Positions 37,001 to 45,200 of a stretch of DNA of 64,000 nt are shown in pieces. The DNA lies in assembly GCA_965603365.1 (NCBI GenBank), contig CBFDCR010000007.1, positions 42,235 to 106,234 of the forward strand, in the 5' to 3' direction. The DNA comes from JAHELQ01 sp965603365 (GTDB taxonomy: Bacteria > Acidobacteriota > Aminicenantia > UBA2199). The number at the start of each line of letters is the position of its first letter. Position 1 is the stretch's first letter. A program made the position numbers and the translations under genes. Under the pieces are notes generated by a model, which was given only the letters and a program-made list of their open reading frames with translations, was not told the origin of the DNA and ran no database searches.

Positions 37001-38299
37001 CTGGTGCACCGAGGTCAGTTGTCTGTTTACCTGCAGCTCATTTACCAGGGCCTGGTGATTTCCCGTGAGCAGCGTGAATTGCTGCGTTAACAGCAGACCC
37101 GAAATAAGCTCCGGCTTGTCTTTAAATTCCGGCTGGGCCGGGAGGTATTGATTCCAGAATTCGCGGAAGTCACTGCCCTTGAAATTACCGAGGGCGTTGA
37201 CAAAAGAGAGCCGCTGTTTCTCTTCCGGCAGGGCATTTTTAAGCATGACGTTTAAGGTATCCTGGTTGTCTGTATCCGTGTCATCGAGCCGGTGTTTTGT
37301 ACTGCACTGCTGCAGCGCCTGAAGAAATGCCGTGATCTCTTTTTTTTGAAATGTGCGGATAATCCGTTCGTCTACAGATTTGACAATAGCCTGGCGCAGC
37401 TCGTCTTCCTGCTTTTTATACAGCACCGGCCAGGAGAGCCTGATGTTTTGCCGCCCGATTCCGTAAAGCAGTTCGTGGGACAGTTGTTTTTCTTCCCCTT
37501 TTGCCAGCAATTCGGCATTGGCGGCAATGTTGAGGCGGGACAGGTCCACATCCAGTTCACCGGCAGTAAAGACCAACTGGTCCCGTGATTTTGCAATCTC
37601 ACTTAAGGTGGTTTTGCTCTCTTTCAAGAACGCAGTCAGTACTTGCATCAATGCCCGGTATTCCGTTCGTTTATCCTCCTGGCCGATAATAACGTCCAGG
37701 TCCCGCACCAGGCCCTTTTCGGAATAATCCTCCGAATTGACCATACGGGAACGGCCGATTATCTCTTCTCCCCGAACGGCATACACCACCACATCGGCTT
37801 TTTTTCGTTCGGCCCGCCTATATTGCCAGTCGTAAAAGGTGATGCGGTAATTCCCCAGGTTGTCGGAGACGGCTCTACCCAGGAACTCAAAGCCCCCGTT
37901 TTTTTGGATTTCCGCTAAGTTTTTTAGGGAGCGATAAACGGCAGCACCCCGCAGGTCGAGGTCAAAGGCAAGCACCGGCTGGCGCTTCTTCACCGAGCCG
38001 TTGGCAAGTCTGACCGTGCCGGTCACGGTAAACGAGCGGCTGGCTGCGGTAAGGCCTCTCTCCTTCAGGGCTGCGGCCACAGCCACCGAGGTGGCTTCAT
38101 CAACCAGGCTGGACTCATCAACCGGCACATTTAGTCGTGCCTGCAAGATGCGCACCTTCTTAAGCGTATCCTCCCCGGCCCTGCCCTGGTCAACCTCTTT
38201 TTTAGTTACGGTTAAACCCAATACAGCTAAAACCGCGTGCAGCAGGCTTACATTGTATGATCTCTCATTAAGAGCAATTGGTCTCAATATTACCTTCAT
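28046..38299 (-). CDS. TcA-like subunit of an ABC-type (Tc) toxin
   Basis: 3417 residues, well above the roughly 2500 of Photorhabdus TcdA1. Order: an N-terminal extension of about 300 residues with a peptidoglycan-binding-like start and a beta domain; a VRP1-type segment near 640-690 (SELFGSPDICECEHCRSVYSAAAYFVDLLRFL, split by family as shell helices); a PA14-like domain near 1465-1600 (NFSVRWKAYIAAPASGEYT, NLYLDDALILEK); a neuraminidase-like region near 1990-2300; a long helical pore-forming coiled coil near 2850-3000; and the TcB-binding C terminus. TcA pentamers bind cells and form the translocation channel. No signal peptide. GGAGGAG precedes the ATG. The gene follows the TcB-TcC gene by 62 bp on the same strand. 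Confidence 0.9.
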   Translation of the reverse strand: MKVILRPIALNERSYNVSLLHAVLAVLGLTVTKKEVDQGRAGEDTLKKVRILQARLNVPVDESSLVDEATSVAVAAALKERGLTAASRSFTVTGTVRLANGSVKKRQPVLAFDLDLRGAAVYRSLKNLAEIQKNGGFEFLGRAVSDNLGNYRITFYDWQYRRAERKKADVVVYAVRGEEIIGRSRMVNSEDYSEKGLVRDLDVIIGQEDKRTEYRALMQVLTAFLKESKTTLSEIAKSRDQLVFTAGELDVDLSRLNIAANAELLAKGEEKQLSHELLYGIGRQNIRLSWPVLYKKQEDELRQAIVKSVDERIIRTFQKKEITAFLQALQQCSTKHRLDDTDTDNQDTLNVMLKNALPEEKQRLSFVNALGNFKGSDFREFWNQYLPAQPEFKDKPELISGLLLTQQFTLLTGNHQALVNELQVNRQLTSVHQLMELEKADWLGMIEKTGVPDFIGGKDEKEKRDRYAELMQGLLNAAFPTRRIARMVERNELPIEKTRILKSINTFFAGNERFDMAGSRIHDFDNEIKAAAGDGFDEVRSELMKIQRVFQVSATPEAMKVLMENNLHSAYTIANIPRQSFIKTYGKALGGESTAFAIHQRASHISTRAEIATMHLMEYSHGLLPAFVLGKGEYINVQNALQNKLPNYSELFGSPDICECEHCRSVYSAAAYFVDLLRFLWRGQPNSNGQTPLDMLTARRPDLLHLPLTCENTNTLIPYIDLANEVMEYYVANGSLTSFEGCDTGEATAEELRANPQNFNLEAYRSLKDAKYPFTLPYHQPLDVMRTYSDHLKVSRREAMKAINPQPDFTTTRAIEAEALGLSQEEYLILTGESFDGTADATPLHGYFGYTAAADLEDMSGVREFLQRSGIAYTDLVELVKSQFINPYQNTLDFLEKIFSYASIDASTIYTRLKQIEAGTLDPADDADIVAALNGYNSDNETGVTADEFAQWVGDHLGEFRQVITLYEPDSRCDLDTTRLRTIESIYEGSTASGVTSDTWSKTHRFIRLWRKSGWTIHETDLVLAALGEGDITTETIGKLTSVFLLKTDTRRPLNQLAVLWGNIDGYGDKSLYKKLFLNKAVQQIDEAFKADAWGSYLQDESEILADHQSAILAAFRITEEDLDAILEVAEVIDGGNPRYLDIGSDKLNIQNLSTIYRYVVLAKALKMRVTDLCTLIGLFSASPFSTWDVQQQEFSGISPPATYEFYKLAASTKEAGFKSSVLEYILRGTLPAESYIGLDKDKTRQTAKAIGDAFAAIEQGLPETPESPLTSETLTAKLSLTFQPEIVSRFMAIVDGTASFETITDDNLDIAIPEELAGKYTYIKGSGRLTCVGIMTDTEQSTLKGLDNATANFQAAVDELYAAPETFISDNFNGVFGDPGEANAILLDHPAQAKAASLDEKLAYVYEHFLPLLKGKLRQDAITQHIAALIGISEAAAVLLIADDIEALIADLSAQGFSATYFSDANWSTPVLERVDSTIDFSWGSTAPHTLVPADNFSVRWKAYIAAPASGEYTLVVEVEEADEAFNLYLDDALILEKTTADTGTSLEVVTDLNGAQMHLLTLEYAEAAQNAGVRLHWKTATTAPEIIPAAVAYPAAVLDGFTGKATVFHRAAKFISGFEISETELDHFITFKGDFAGIDFTALEAGHWKRINDYMTLRYAVPQAQALLTDVFALANRSNPLPALDELTEILQLATAWDEASLEFLVHTHFTLGVDDFKNEIALNRLYEIKQIVSKTGISAETTAQWGTAETHFDTLHSSAQLLKNTVKAKYEEEDWLDLAGNLSDKIRENQKQALVGYLLVQPAIQAWGVEDADGLFEYFLIDVQMGACMDTSRIVQANAAIQMFVNRCLLNLESNMFGGVEKGVSPGAIDKERWEWMKNYRVWEANRKVFLYPENWLEPEWRNDRSEFFKELESYLVQNDITERSVEQAFRNYLTSLNEVANLEVCGMYRENEDGGSLKYLHVFARTHNAPYKFFYRRWNEYRKWSAWEKVQVDIRSIEEGDNSGVHLIPVVWKKRLFLFWPEFIEVQEAQDNSTKSVEDVGTGDSKISELEPIKHWEIRLAWSEYVDGKWSPKQVSKEFIEQDKGFVIPNPSRIRFITDIDSENRLTIITHCEFDGAWVELGAFNLSDIASKIEADSSYEAVREDKWYGYALFFSSFSRNSTLQLIDDVYLESIVPHKLLLTPNTKNYIPTLDEPFFFSDVYRTYFVRPVNISLIGWLRAPEYVIPCIPETVDDSGHMIPIDIPGYGPDDYVPVERIITPYAGGTPHYYLRSRSMNQPVRPAATGAKIDVSESYGLEMTHVSEAFGAVKDLAYVDWRRLIGFDKGLEFHTFYHPFSSEYVKNLNQRGLPGLLASDTEISSDEGAIFEDTYDPNFSHGLVQKPSDFDTRTYYKENVCFDVYGANSLYNWELFFHAPLYIATRLSKNGKYEEAMKWFHYIFDPTTDEMPGAGESEISRYWKVLPFKTMPIESLEEWFRSLAPNTDSTSENAIIGEWRDNPFEPHLVASNRPLAYMKHVVIKYVENLIAWGDSLFRQFTRESLYEALQIYVLANHILGPYPEFVPRRGEIKAESYTSLQDKWDDFSNALIELENVFPYSSEVSVSATSTGTNLLGIGSALYFCIPVNENLLEYWDTVTDRLYKIRHCQDIDGVERKLALFAPPISPEALIQAVSQGLSLGSILADLSSPPPIYRFPYLIQKANEFCADVKALGSALLAALEKRDAEELSRLRASHETQMLELVTAIKERQILDAKAYKESLLKARQTAKFRLQHYIGLLGNESVTVPAEPTIEATLTADSQLPVDTSIPTIETDVDESLVESDESGVKLIAREQSELDLSQSASDNLVANLAAEIVAGFMGLIPQFDGEGTPLGVGAGVGFGGRELGWYAGSVAKMFATSSQMSSLAAAKAARMATYIRREQEWNLQANLAAKEIIQLDKQITSADIRVQVAEKELENHQRQIENAQEVELFLEDKFTNQELYQWMKEQLFAVYKQSYNLAYDMARKAEKAYKYEMGIETASFIQYGYWDNSRQGLAAGEKLQLALRQLEKSYLEENRRELELGKSISLCLLNPLALIELRETGRCYVSLPEELFDLDFRGHYFRRIKSVSLSIPCIAGPYTTVNCSLRLLKNTIRLNTTMNSEGNYEHENDEGLWIDDDRFRSSNVPVTSIATSSGQNDAGMFEFNFRDERYLPFEGAGVIGDWQIELSTEKELRQFDYSTISDVILHLKFTARESGGLFKENAAAYIKDFIMNTAELADQPLMRMFSMKHEFPTEWHNFLQPASEGAEHLLAFTIGKERFPFFAQDRAIVVMKIELFARCKQAGDYHLVLSYINHDEDTVTSSQITMPQNDTYGGLNKATINVNEAGLNLEELDITGEMSLKMKYSTALDYTSLTPDEVADIFVVFHYKLDNES

Positions 38300-38361
38300 T
38301 TTTATAACTCCTCCTTAATAGATTTGACCACTTAGGCCGTTGACTTTTCTCCCTATCCATT

Positions 38362-39216
38362 TTATCTATTACTATTCAGTTGCTCCTTCAGTTTCGTCAG
38401 CCATATCTTCTCACGCCTCAATTTAGCTCTACTCTCCAGCGCCATTTCTAGCAGAACTTTCCTACTAAATACACTCCGCTGATCTGGGGATGATTTTTTT
38501 CTTTCCTCCTCTAAGAGTTTAACACACTCTTTCTTAATGTCTCCCCACCTTTTATATTCCTTTTCTGTCCATTCCAACCGATAATCGATCCAGTTACGAA
38601 GTTCACGTATAACCTGATAAAATATTTTATCACGTAAATCTTCGGCGTATTTCTCGTGTGTACCATATTTTTTCAATTGGAGCATTTTGGCGTATATAAA
38701 AAGGGCATTTCTAATCTTATTAATACCCCGCAATTGTTCCTGATCAATCAACCTTTTAAAGCCTTCACTATAGCGATTTTCTAGAACTTCGAGAGTATGA
38801 CTCACAGATCGTCGACCTGACCAATAGACGAAGGTTGGGCTATCCTTCTTTACCCTTTCGGCATTGGTCGGGCCTTCGCCCTGCCCGATAATATCGATTG
38901 CAACACCCTCAGCCTCCTGTCCGGGTTGCACAAGCATTTCACCGCTCGGCCCTCTCTTAATTTTAGATTTGCCTGTACCTGGGTCCGTTTCCCATTGCAT
39001 AAGCGGATGTATATTAAACATTCGGTAGTGTCGCAAGGATGGACGACCTTTTGAAGGAGCTTGCTCGCCGTAAGCCTGGATGATCAAAAAAATCGCTTTG
39101 TCCAGCGTGACCTTCCTGGAAGCCGCTCTACCCTTGTTAAAGTCTTCTAAACCCTCGAATACAAAAAACACCACCTCTTCGAACCAATCGGAGTAGAGCG
39201 GTTTCTTTGAGTTTCT
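38362..39216 (-). other. Hypervariable toxin cargo region of the TcB-TcC fusion
   Basis: Coding part after the Rhs core, 285 residues including the stop. It begins RNSKKPLYSDWFEEVVFF. Its middle has LDKAIFLIIQAYGEQ, LRHYRMFNIHP and SPTFVYWSGRRSVSHTLEVL, and its last 100 residues are a Lys/Glu-rich helical tail. Base composition drops sharply against the GC-rich Rhs part, as expected for exchangeable toxin ends. The order helix-AYGEQ-RMFNI-aromatic strand loosely recalls glucosaminidase or lysozyme-like muramidase domains, which is a weak guess. No other fold is recognised. Confidence 0.7.
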
Positions 39217-42200
39217 ACCCTCAGGATCTATTTTGTTAACTGGATTATTTCTTACGAAGGCGAAAAGATTCACCCCATCTACCAATCCCGCAGGGTCCGC
39301 TGATGACCATCGCCCCAGCCAGGGGGCGTAGCAGCGGGCGCCGTGGTAGTAGAATCCTGTTTCCTCATCGCGCTCTTTGCCGGTGTAGCGGTAGCGTTTA
39401 GGGGTCTCGGTCTGGTTTCGGACGGCCTGGTAGGCGGTGCTGCCGTAGGGGGTGTACTCTTCGTAGGAGATGATCTGGGCCTGGTGGTCCAGTTCCAGGC
39501 TGGCGGAGCCCAGATGGTTGCCCAACTGGTAGCGGATAAGCTGTGCCGGTGCAGGGTCGCCGCCGGTGGTGTCGAGGGTGCGGGTCTCCACCAGGCCGAT
39601 GCGCTGCCGGTCGTCCATGATGTGCAGCGTCTCGCGCTCCAGCGTGATTGTACCCGCGCCATTGCGCCGTCGGAAGATCTCGAAACCGCCGAGGTAGAGG
39701 CGCTCTTCAGTAAGGCCCGGGGCTTTCTCCCACACCTTGCGCACCCGCTGGCCGTCCGCGTTGTAGACATAGTAGGCCGTGCCGCCGCCTCCCAGGTCGG
39801 TCCGGCGCAGTTGATCGCGGTAGTCCCACTCCATGACCGGGAGATGGGGCATCTTCAACATGCTGCCGTGGGGATCGTAGCCATCCCCGTCATGACTATA
39901 CGTCTCTTGCACCGCACCAACGGTTGTGCTGGTCAGGCGGTTGCTCTGTTTGGCGGTTTCCAGTTGGCTGGCCTCGTTGTAGGCATAGCTGCGCGTCCAG
40001 CCGGGGTGGGCCGGGTCGCTGCCGCGATGCTGCATCTCCAGGAAGTTACCCACGGCGTCGTAGATGTAGCGCTCGAGGTAGGTGCCCATGGCACTGCCGT
40101 CACCCCGATGTAATAGGCCAACACGAGGCGCATCGTTATGCGAATGTGGTGTCGGCGGATTATAGGCACCGTTATTTTGCCCCAGGTGCTCGCGGCCCGT
40201 CGCTTCGATCAACCGGTATAGGGCGTCATAGGTGTACTCGGCATTCGGCTCGACGCTCTTGTTGCGAAAATAGATGGTCTGCTGGGCGTCGTCGCGGATG
40301 TGGGTGATGTTGCCCACCGGGTCGTAGGTGTAGCTTAAGCCCTGCAAAGGCTCTGAACCACGCCTGGTCTGAAGATGAATGAGACGGAAGGTGAGGGGAT
40401 CGTATTCGTATGTGGTCCTGACGCCGCTGCCGTAGTCGATCAATGTTCGCTGTCCTTTGGCGTCGTAGTCGATGTCGGTGACAGCGTTCAGGTTTGCGGT
40501 GGCCGGATCAAGCAAGTCTGTAGGCTCTGCGCTCCGATTCAGCCAGGCGGATACCTGCTCCAATAAATTGGCTTCATTATAGCCGGGTTGAATGACATTG
40601 ATGTTTGTTCCGGGCTGATCGCTGTGCGGGGCAATCAACTGAATCGGACGATTGAGGGCATCATAGCGGGTGCAACTGGTGTAGGTCACCGCTTCCAGCG
40701 TCACCTCGGCTGACCAGTCCAGGGTTGTTTTATACGCCTCTGCAAGTTGACGCCGGCTGCTGAGCAGGTTGCCCTTGAAGTCGTAGTCATCGCTGGTGAC
40801 CAGGCCGGCCTGATCGAACAGTTCAAGCACCTGCCCCCGCAGGTTATTGGCCTCCGGGTCGGGCCTGGTTTCGCCATAAACGGTTTGCTCGACCAGCAGC
40901 TCAGCCCCGGTGCCCTCACCCATGTAGGATGCGATAGGCCGCCGCAGTGGATCGTAGGCAGTGCGGAAGCGGTGATCCCGGCTGTCCCAGGCGTAGAGCG
41001 GCTGGCCGGTCACGTCGTTTAGCATCCAGCGCTCGCCCGCCTCCATACTGGCCTGGTGAATTCTATTCGGCGCAGCACCGTTTTCACTTTTTTCCGGCCC
41101 CGCCATATAGTAGTCGTAGCGCATGACGACGCGCCCCTCGGCGTCGATGACCCCCCGCTGGTTGCCCTCGATATCGAGTTCCACGCGGGTCTGGGACTTG
41201 CCTTCCGTGCCGTCCTGCCCATGTCCGGGACATACCACCTTGTTGTGAACGACGGTGAGGAAGGTGCGGCCAAGGGTGTCGAAATGGGCCGTGGCGGGCG
41301 TATCGCTGTGGGCAGCCGCCTTATCGGCGGCGGCCTGCTCCTGCGCCCCCAGCGCGCCGCTTCGGCGCTGTGCGTGCCAGGTTTCCCAGGCGGCGGGTTG
41401 GGTCTTGAAGTACTCGTGCACGTAACCGGCAATGTCCGGGTCTGTACGTGGGTCTCCGGTCTGTGCGCCGCTGGCGGCGACCGTATCGTTCATGTCATAG
41501 GTTGTCTGCTGCCATGGACCGAACAGTACCTTCTCGTAGGTGTGGTTGGGATACAGGGTGGCTACGGCGCGCTCCACCGGGTCGTAGAAGAGGATGGGGC
41601 TGACGCCGACCTCTACGCCGAACTCGAAGCAGTGGCGCCTCTCTTCCAGTTGACTGAAGAACGGTTCGTACTGGCGGACCGGCTTGCCCTTGTTGTTGAA
41701 GATGGTCCAGCCGCTGCCGACCCAGCGCAGGCTTACGATTGGTCCGCCGTCGACGAGGGGGCCATCCTCGGCCTGGCTCTTCTTCTGGATTTCCCGTCCA
41801 AAGCCATCGGAATAAGAAAAGTTGATCTGTATCTTCGTTGTTTCGCCCGTTTTTAGATCGCCGACATGGGTCTCCCGTACCAGGGTGGCCGCAAATACCG
41901 GCTCCCATTTCCCCGCTTCCTGGGGGAAGGCCAGGCGTGTTTTATGAAAGCGTTCCATGTCGTAGACGATGCGGGTGGTGGCATCTTTAACCAGATCCCT
42001 GGCCGGGATATGGGGGTCTGCTGCACTGTAAAATCCATCGATGAGCGATGGGGGCAGATCGGGCTCGAAACCGTCGAGGTTATCGCCGCTCTCTGCCTGA
42101 CCGTCCCCATCGATCTTTCCCTGGACCGCTGTACCGGCCACCATTCCCAGGGCATCATAAGCAACAATGGTGTGATTGTGATTGGGATCGATCATCCTGT

Positions 42201-45200
42201 CCGGCTGCAGGACCCGGTAGTCATACCCTGCCTGCACCGTGTTGTTAAGGGCATCCCTGGTGGTTATAACCACCAGGTCATACTCATAATCGACAATGCT
42301 GCTGTGCTTGAACGGATCGGTGTACTTCCGGGGCAAGAAAAAGTGCTGCCGTGCTTCGGTTAATTCCTCCGCTGCGGTGTTTGCCGGGTCGTTAACATCT
42401 GCATCGGTGTGAAAAAAGACCTGTCCCGAAGGGATCCACCAATGACCGTCGGCATTCAGGTCAACATAGCCGCCTTTGTTGCCGCCGGGACCTTCCAGGA
42501 TATCGGCGGGATCGGAGGGGAGCAGATTCCGGCTGTCCCGGGCATAGACCTGGTCCAGGAGCCCGGGGGTAAACGCAAGTTTGTAGGTCTCCCCCGGCAG
42601 GGCCAGGGGCTCGAGTACGCCCTCTGCCAGCAATCCGGTCAGGTCATCCTTGCGATAGCGGGTCTGGAGGGATTCGATCAAACGTTTTCGCTGTTTCGTA
42701 TAATCGGCAGGTGTTTCGTAAGGCACGTTTTGCAGGGTGTGCAGCTTCTCAAAGTCATTCTTCTCTAATTCATCAAAGGTGAATCGTGAGGCGTTACCGG
42801 GGGGTGCCAGGCCGGTCACTTCATAGGTACGAACCGCACAGGGTAGCGGGATACGGTAGTTGTCGGGATCATAATCCGGATCATCAAGAGGCAGATCGAT
42901 CGCATTGGTAACCCCATTCTCCGCATAGGTCATGAGGATCTGTTCCTGCTTGTTTTTGTCCTCACCCTGCAAAGGACTCATGCCGGGTCGTCGTCCGTAA
43001 CCAATCGCCGCCGATTTCCGCACATTTCCGTATTCATCCACCTGCAGCGTCAGTGCATGAGTGACACGCGGATCTTCCGGGTTGCGCTCATAGTGATAAT
43101 GAATGGTCTCGCGGGCATGGGTGAAAAACACACCGTGGCGGTTGTCTTGCCTGGGCTGTAAACAACGGATGGTGAAATTTTGCTCGGTGACGGTGTAGGG
43201 ATGGGGTTCTTTGTCCGTGCCGTCCAGGGCGTAGACCTCCTGGCGCAGCATGGAGCCTTTTAGGGCGCGGCAAGCTTCCCGTTCTTCGTCAACGGTTAAA
43301 TCACCGGGAAGCACGGTGTCTTCCAGGAGGAGTTCCCGTGCCTGCGTATCGGTCAGACCCGGCTCGCGGTAGTACTCGCCGGTGTCGTTGGCATCCAGCA
43401 GGCCGGCGAAAAAATCGGAAATATGGCTGCGGCCCAGATAAGTGCCGGTATGAAACCAGGTTTTGGTCAGAACCGGCGGTACATGGGAAGATGCTTCGAT
43501 GTTGTCGCCGGTGGGGAAGTCCCGGCTTTCCGTTAGGGCGGCGTAGGCCTCGGTGTCCCACTGCTCCACCAGGCCGAAACCGCGGAACTCCCGCTCTGCA
43601 GCGTCGAAATAGCCGTGGTGGTAGGCGTAGCGGGTGACGAAGCGGTTGCGACTGATGCGGTCAAAGGTCTCGACACGCTCCACCACGTGCACCGGGAAGG
43701 GCAGCCTGGTGATCCACGGTTTTCCCGCCTCTTTGTCGGCGAGGTAGAACTTCGTCGAGGGCGCATAGTGAATGTGGGTCTCGGCTCCCAGGTTGTTCAC
43801 CGTTTTTATCAATAGGTGGGGCTTCTGCCCGCCCATGAGGTCGATGTAGCGCATGGGTTTGTGCGCATGTCCCGGCAGCGGCGAAGACCAGACCAGGCAG
43901 GCGGTGCCGCTGCCCAGCAGGTCCACTGCCAGGACCGATGACAGGTTGTCGATTTTGGGAAATGATTTCAGTTTTTCGGCCTCAGCCCAGCGATTGCCGG
44001 ACTCATTAAGATATATATAGATGCCGTCGCCTTTCAAATAGATGATGTCGGTGACACCGGAACCGTCGATATCGGCCAGGCGAAGGCGGCGCTGGTCAAA
44101 CTGATCGGCTGCATCGAAAAGAGGGGCATTATCCATGGTTACCCTGGCGCCGAATCGACCGTAACCGAGATTTGGCCAGTAGCAAACTTCGCCGCTGCGA
44201 ATCCGAACCAGGTCCGTCAGCCCGTCACCGGAAATATCCGCCAGGTAAATGGACTGCGTGCCGTCGGCAAATACGAGTTTGGGCCCCTTCTCTTCATCCA
44301 GGGCTTGACGCACTGTTTCGCCGGCAGCAAAACCGATCTCTGCCAACGACGGATACCAGGTAAAAGCCTCATCCTCTGTAATGAAGAGATCCGCATGGCC
44401 GTCGCCGGTGAGGTCGACAAATTTCAAGTTGGGGTCCTGCCAGGAAACAGTGGGCAGCGACACAAATGGTTTAAACGGCTGCCATGCCTCGTCTTTGCTT
44501 CGTTCATAAAAGCCCGGTGTCGGACTATCCAATTCCACCACATCCAGTTGGCCGTCGCCGGCTAAATCCATTAACTGCTGACTGCCTTCGGAGAGATTGG
44601 TCGAGGCGGGTATGGTGGCCAGACGTTCTAGCGGGGCAAAACGGGCGACCACTTGAGGTTTGCCATCCCCCCCAACCACGGGAAGTGCGCTTACATTCCG
44701 CTTATAAAACCAGGCACCGCCCTGCTGGGTTAAGATGCCGGACAATCCTTCGCCATCGATATCCACCCAGCGGTACTGCGCGCCGTCCAGACCTTGAGGC
44801 AGATTCTCGAGGCTCTCTTCGTCTACATCCTCTACTTTATCCCGGATAATGGCTTCGCTGTACTGGAATTCAAGGGGAGGCAGCGATTTTTTCAGGTAGG
44901 TGCCGTCTGGCTGGCGTTTGTATCCGGATTGGATGACGCCGGTGATAAACGAGGCGATGGGACCTTCCTTGTATTTGAACCCGGTTGAGCGAACGAGATA
45001 ATCGTCTACCCCAAGCTCGTCCGGGAAATGATGAAACACCAATACCCGGTTACAGAGCCGGTAGGTGCGCACCTCAAAGCCGGAGCGGCAACTGGAGAAC
45101 GGGTCTTGACGTTTTGGCCACTCCTGGGCCGGATCTAACCGTGCCTGGACAAACCGGCGTCCCTCCGGGTCTGCCGGAAGCTCTTCGTAATGCCCTTCCC

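Noticed and set aside
39343..40113. Long plus-strand open frame opposite the Rhs region
   Set aside because: Antisense to conserved YD/Rhs codons in GC-rich DNA; no family character or ribosome-binding site.
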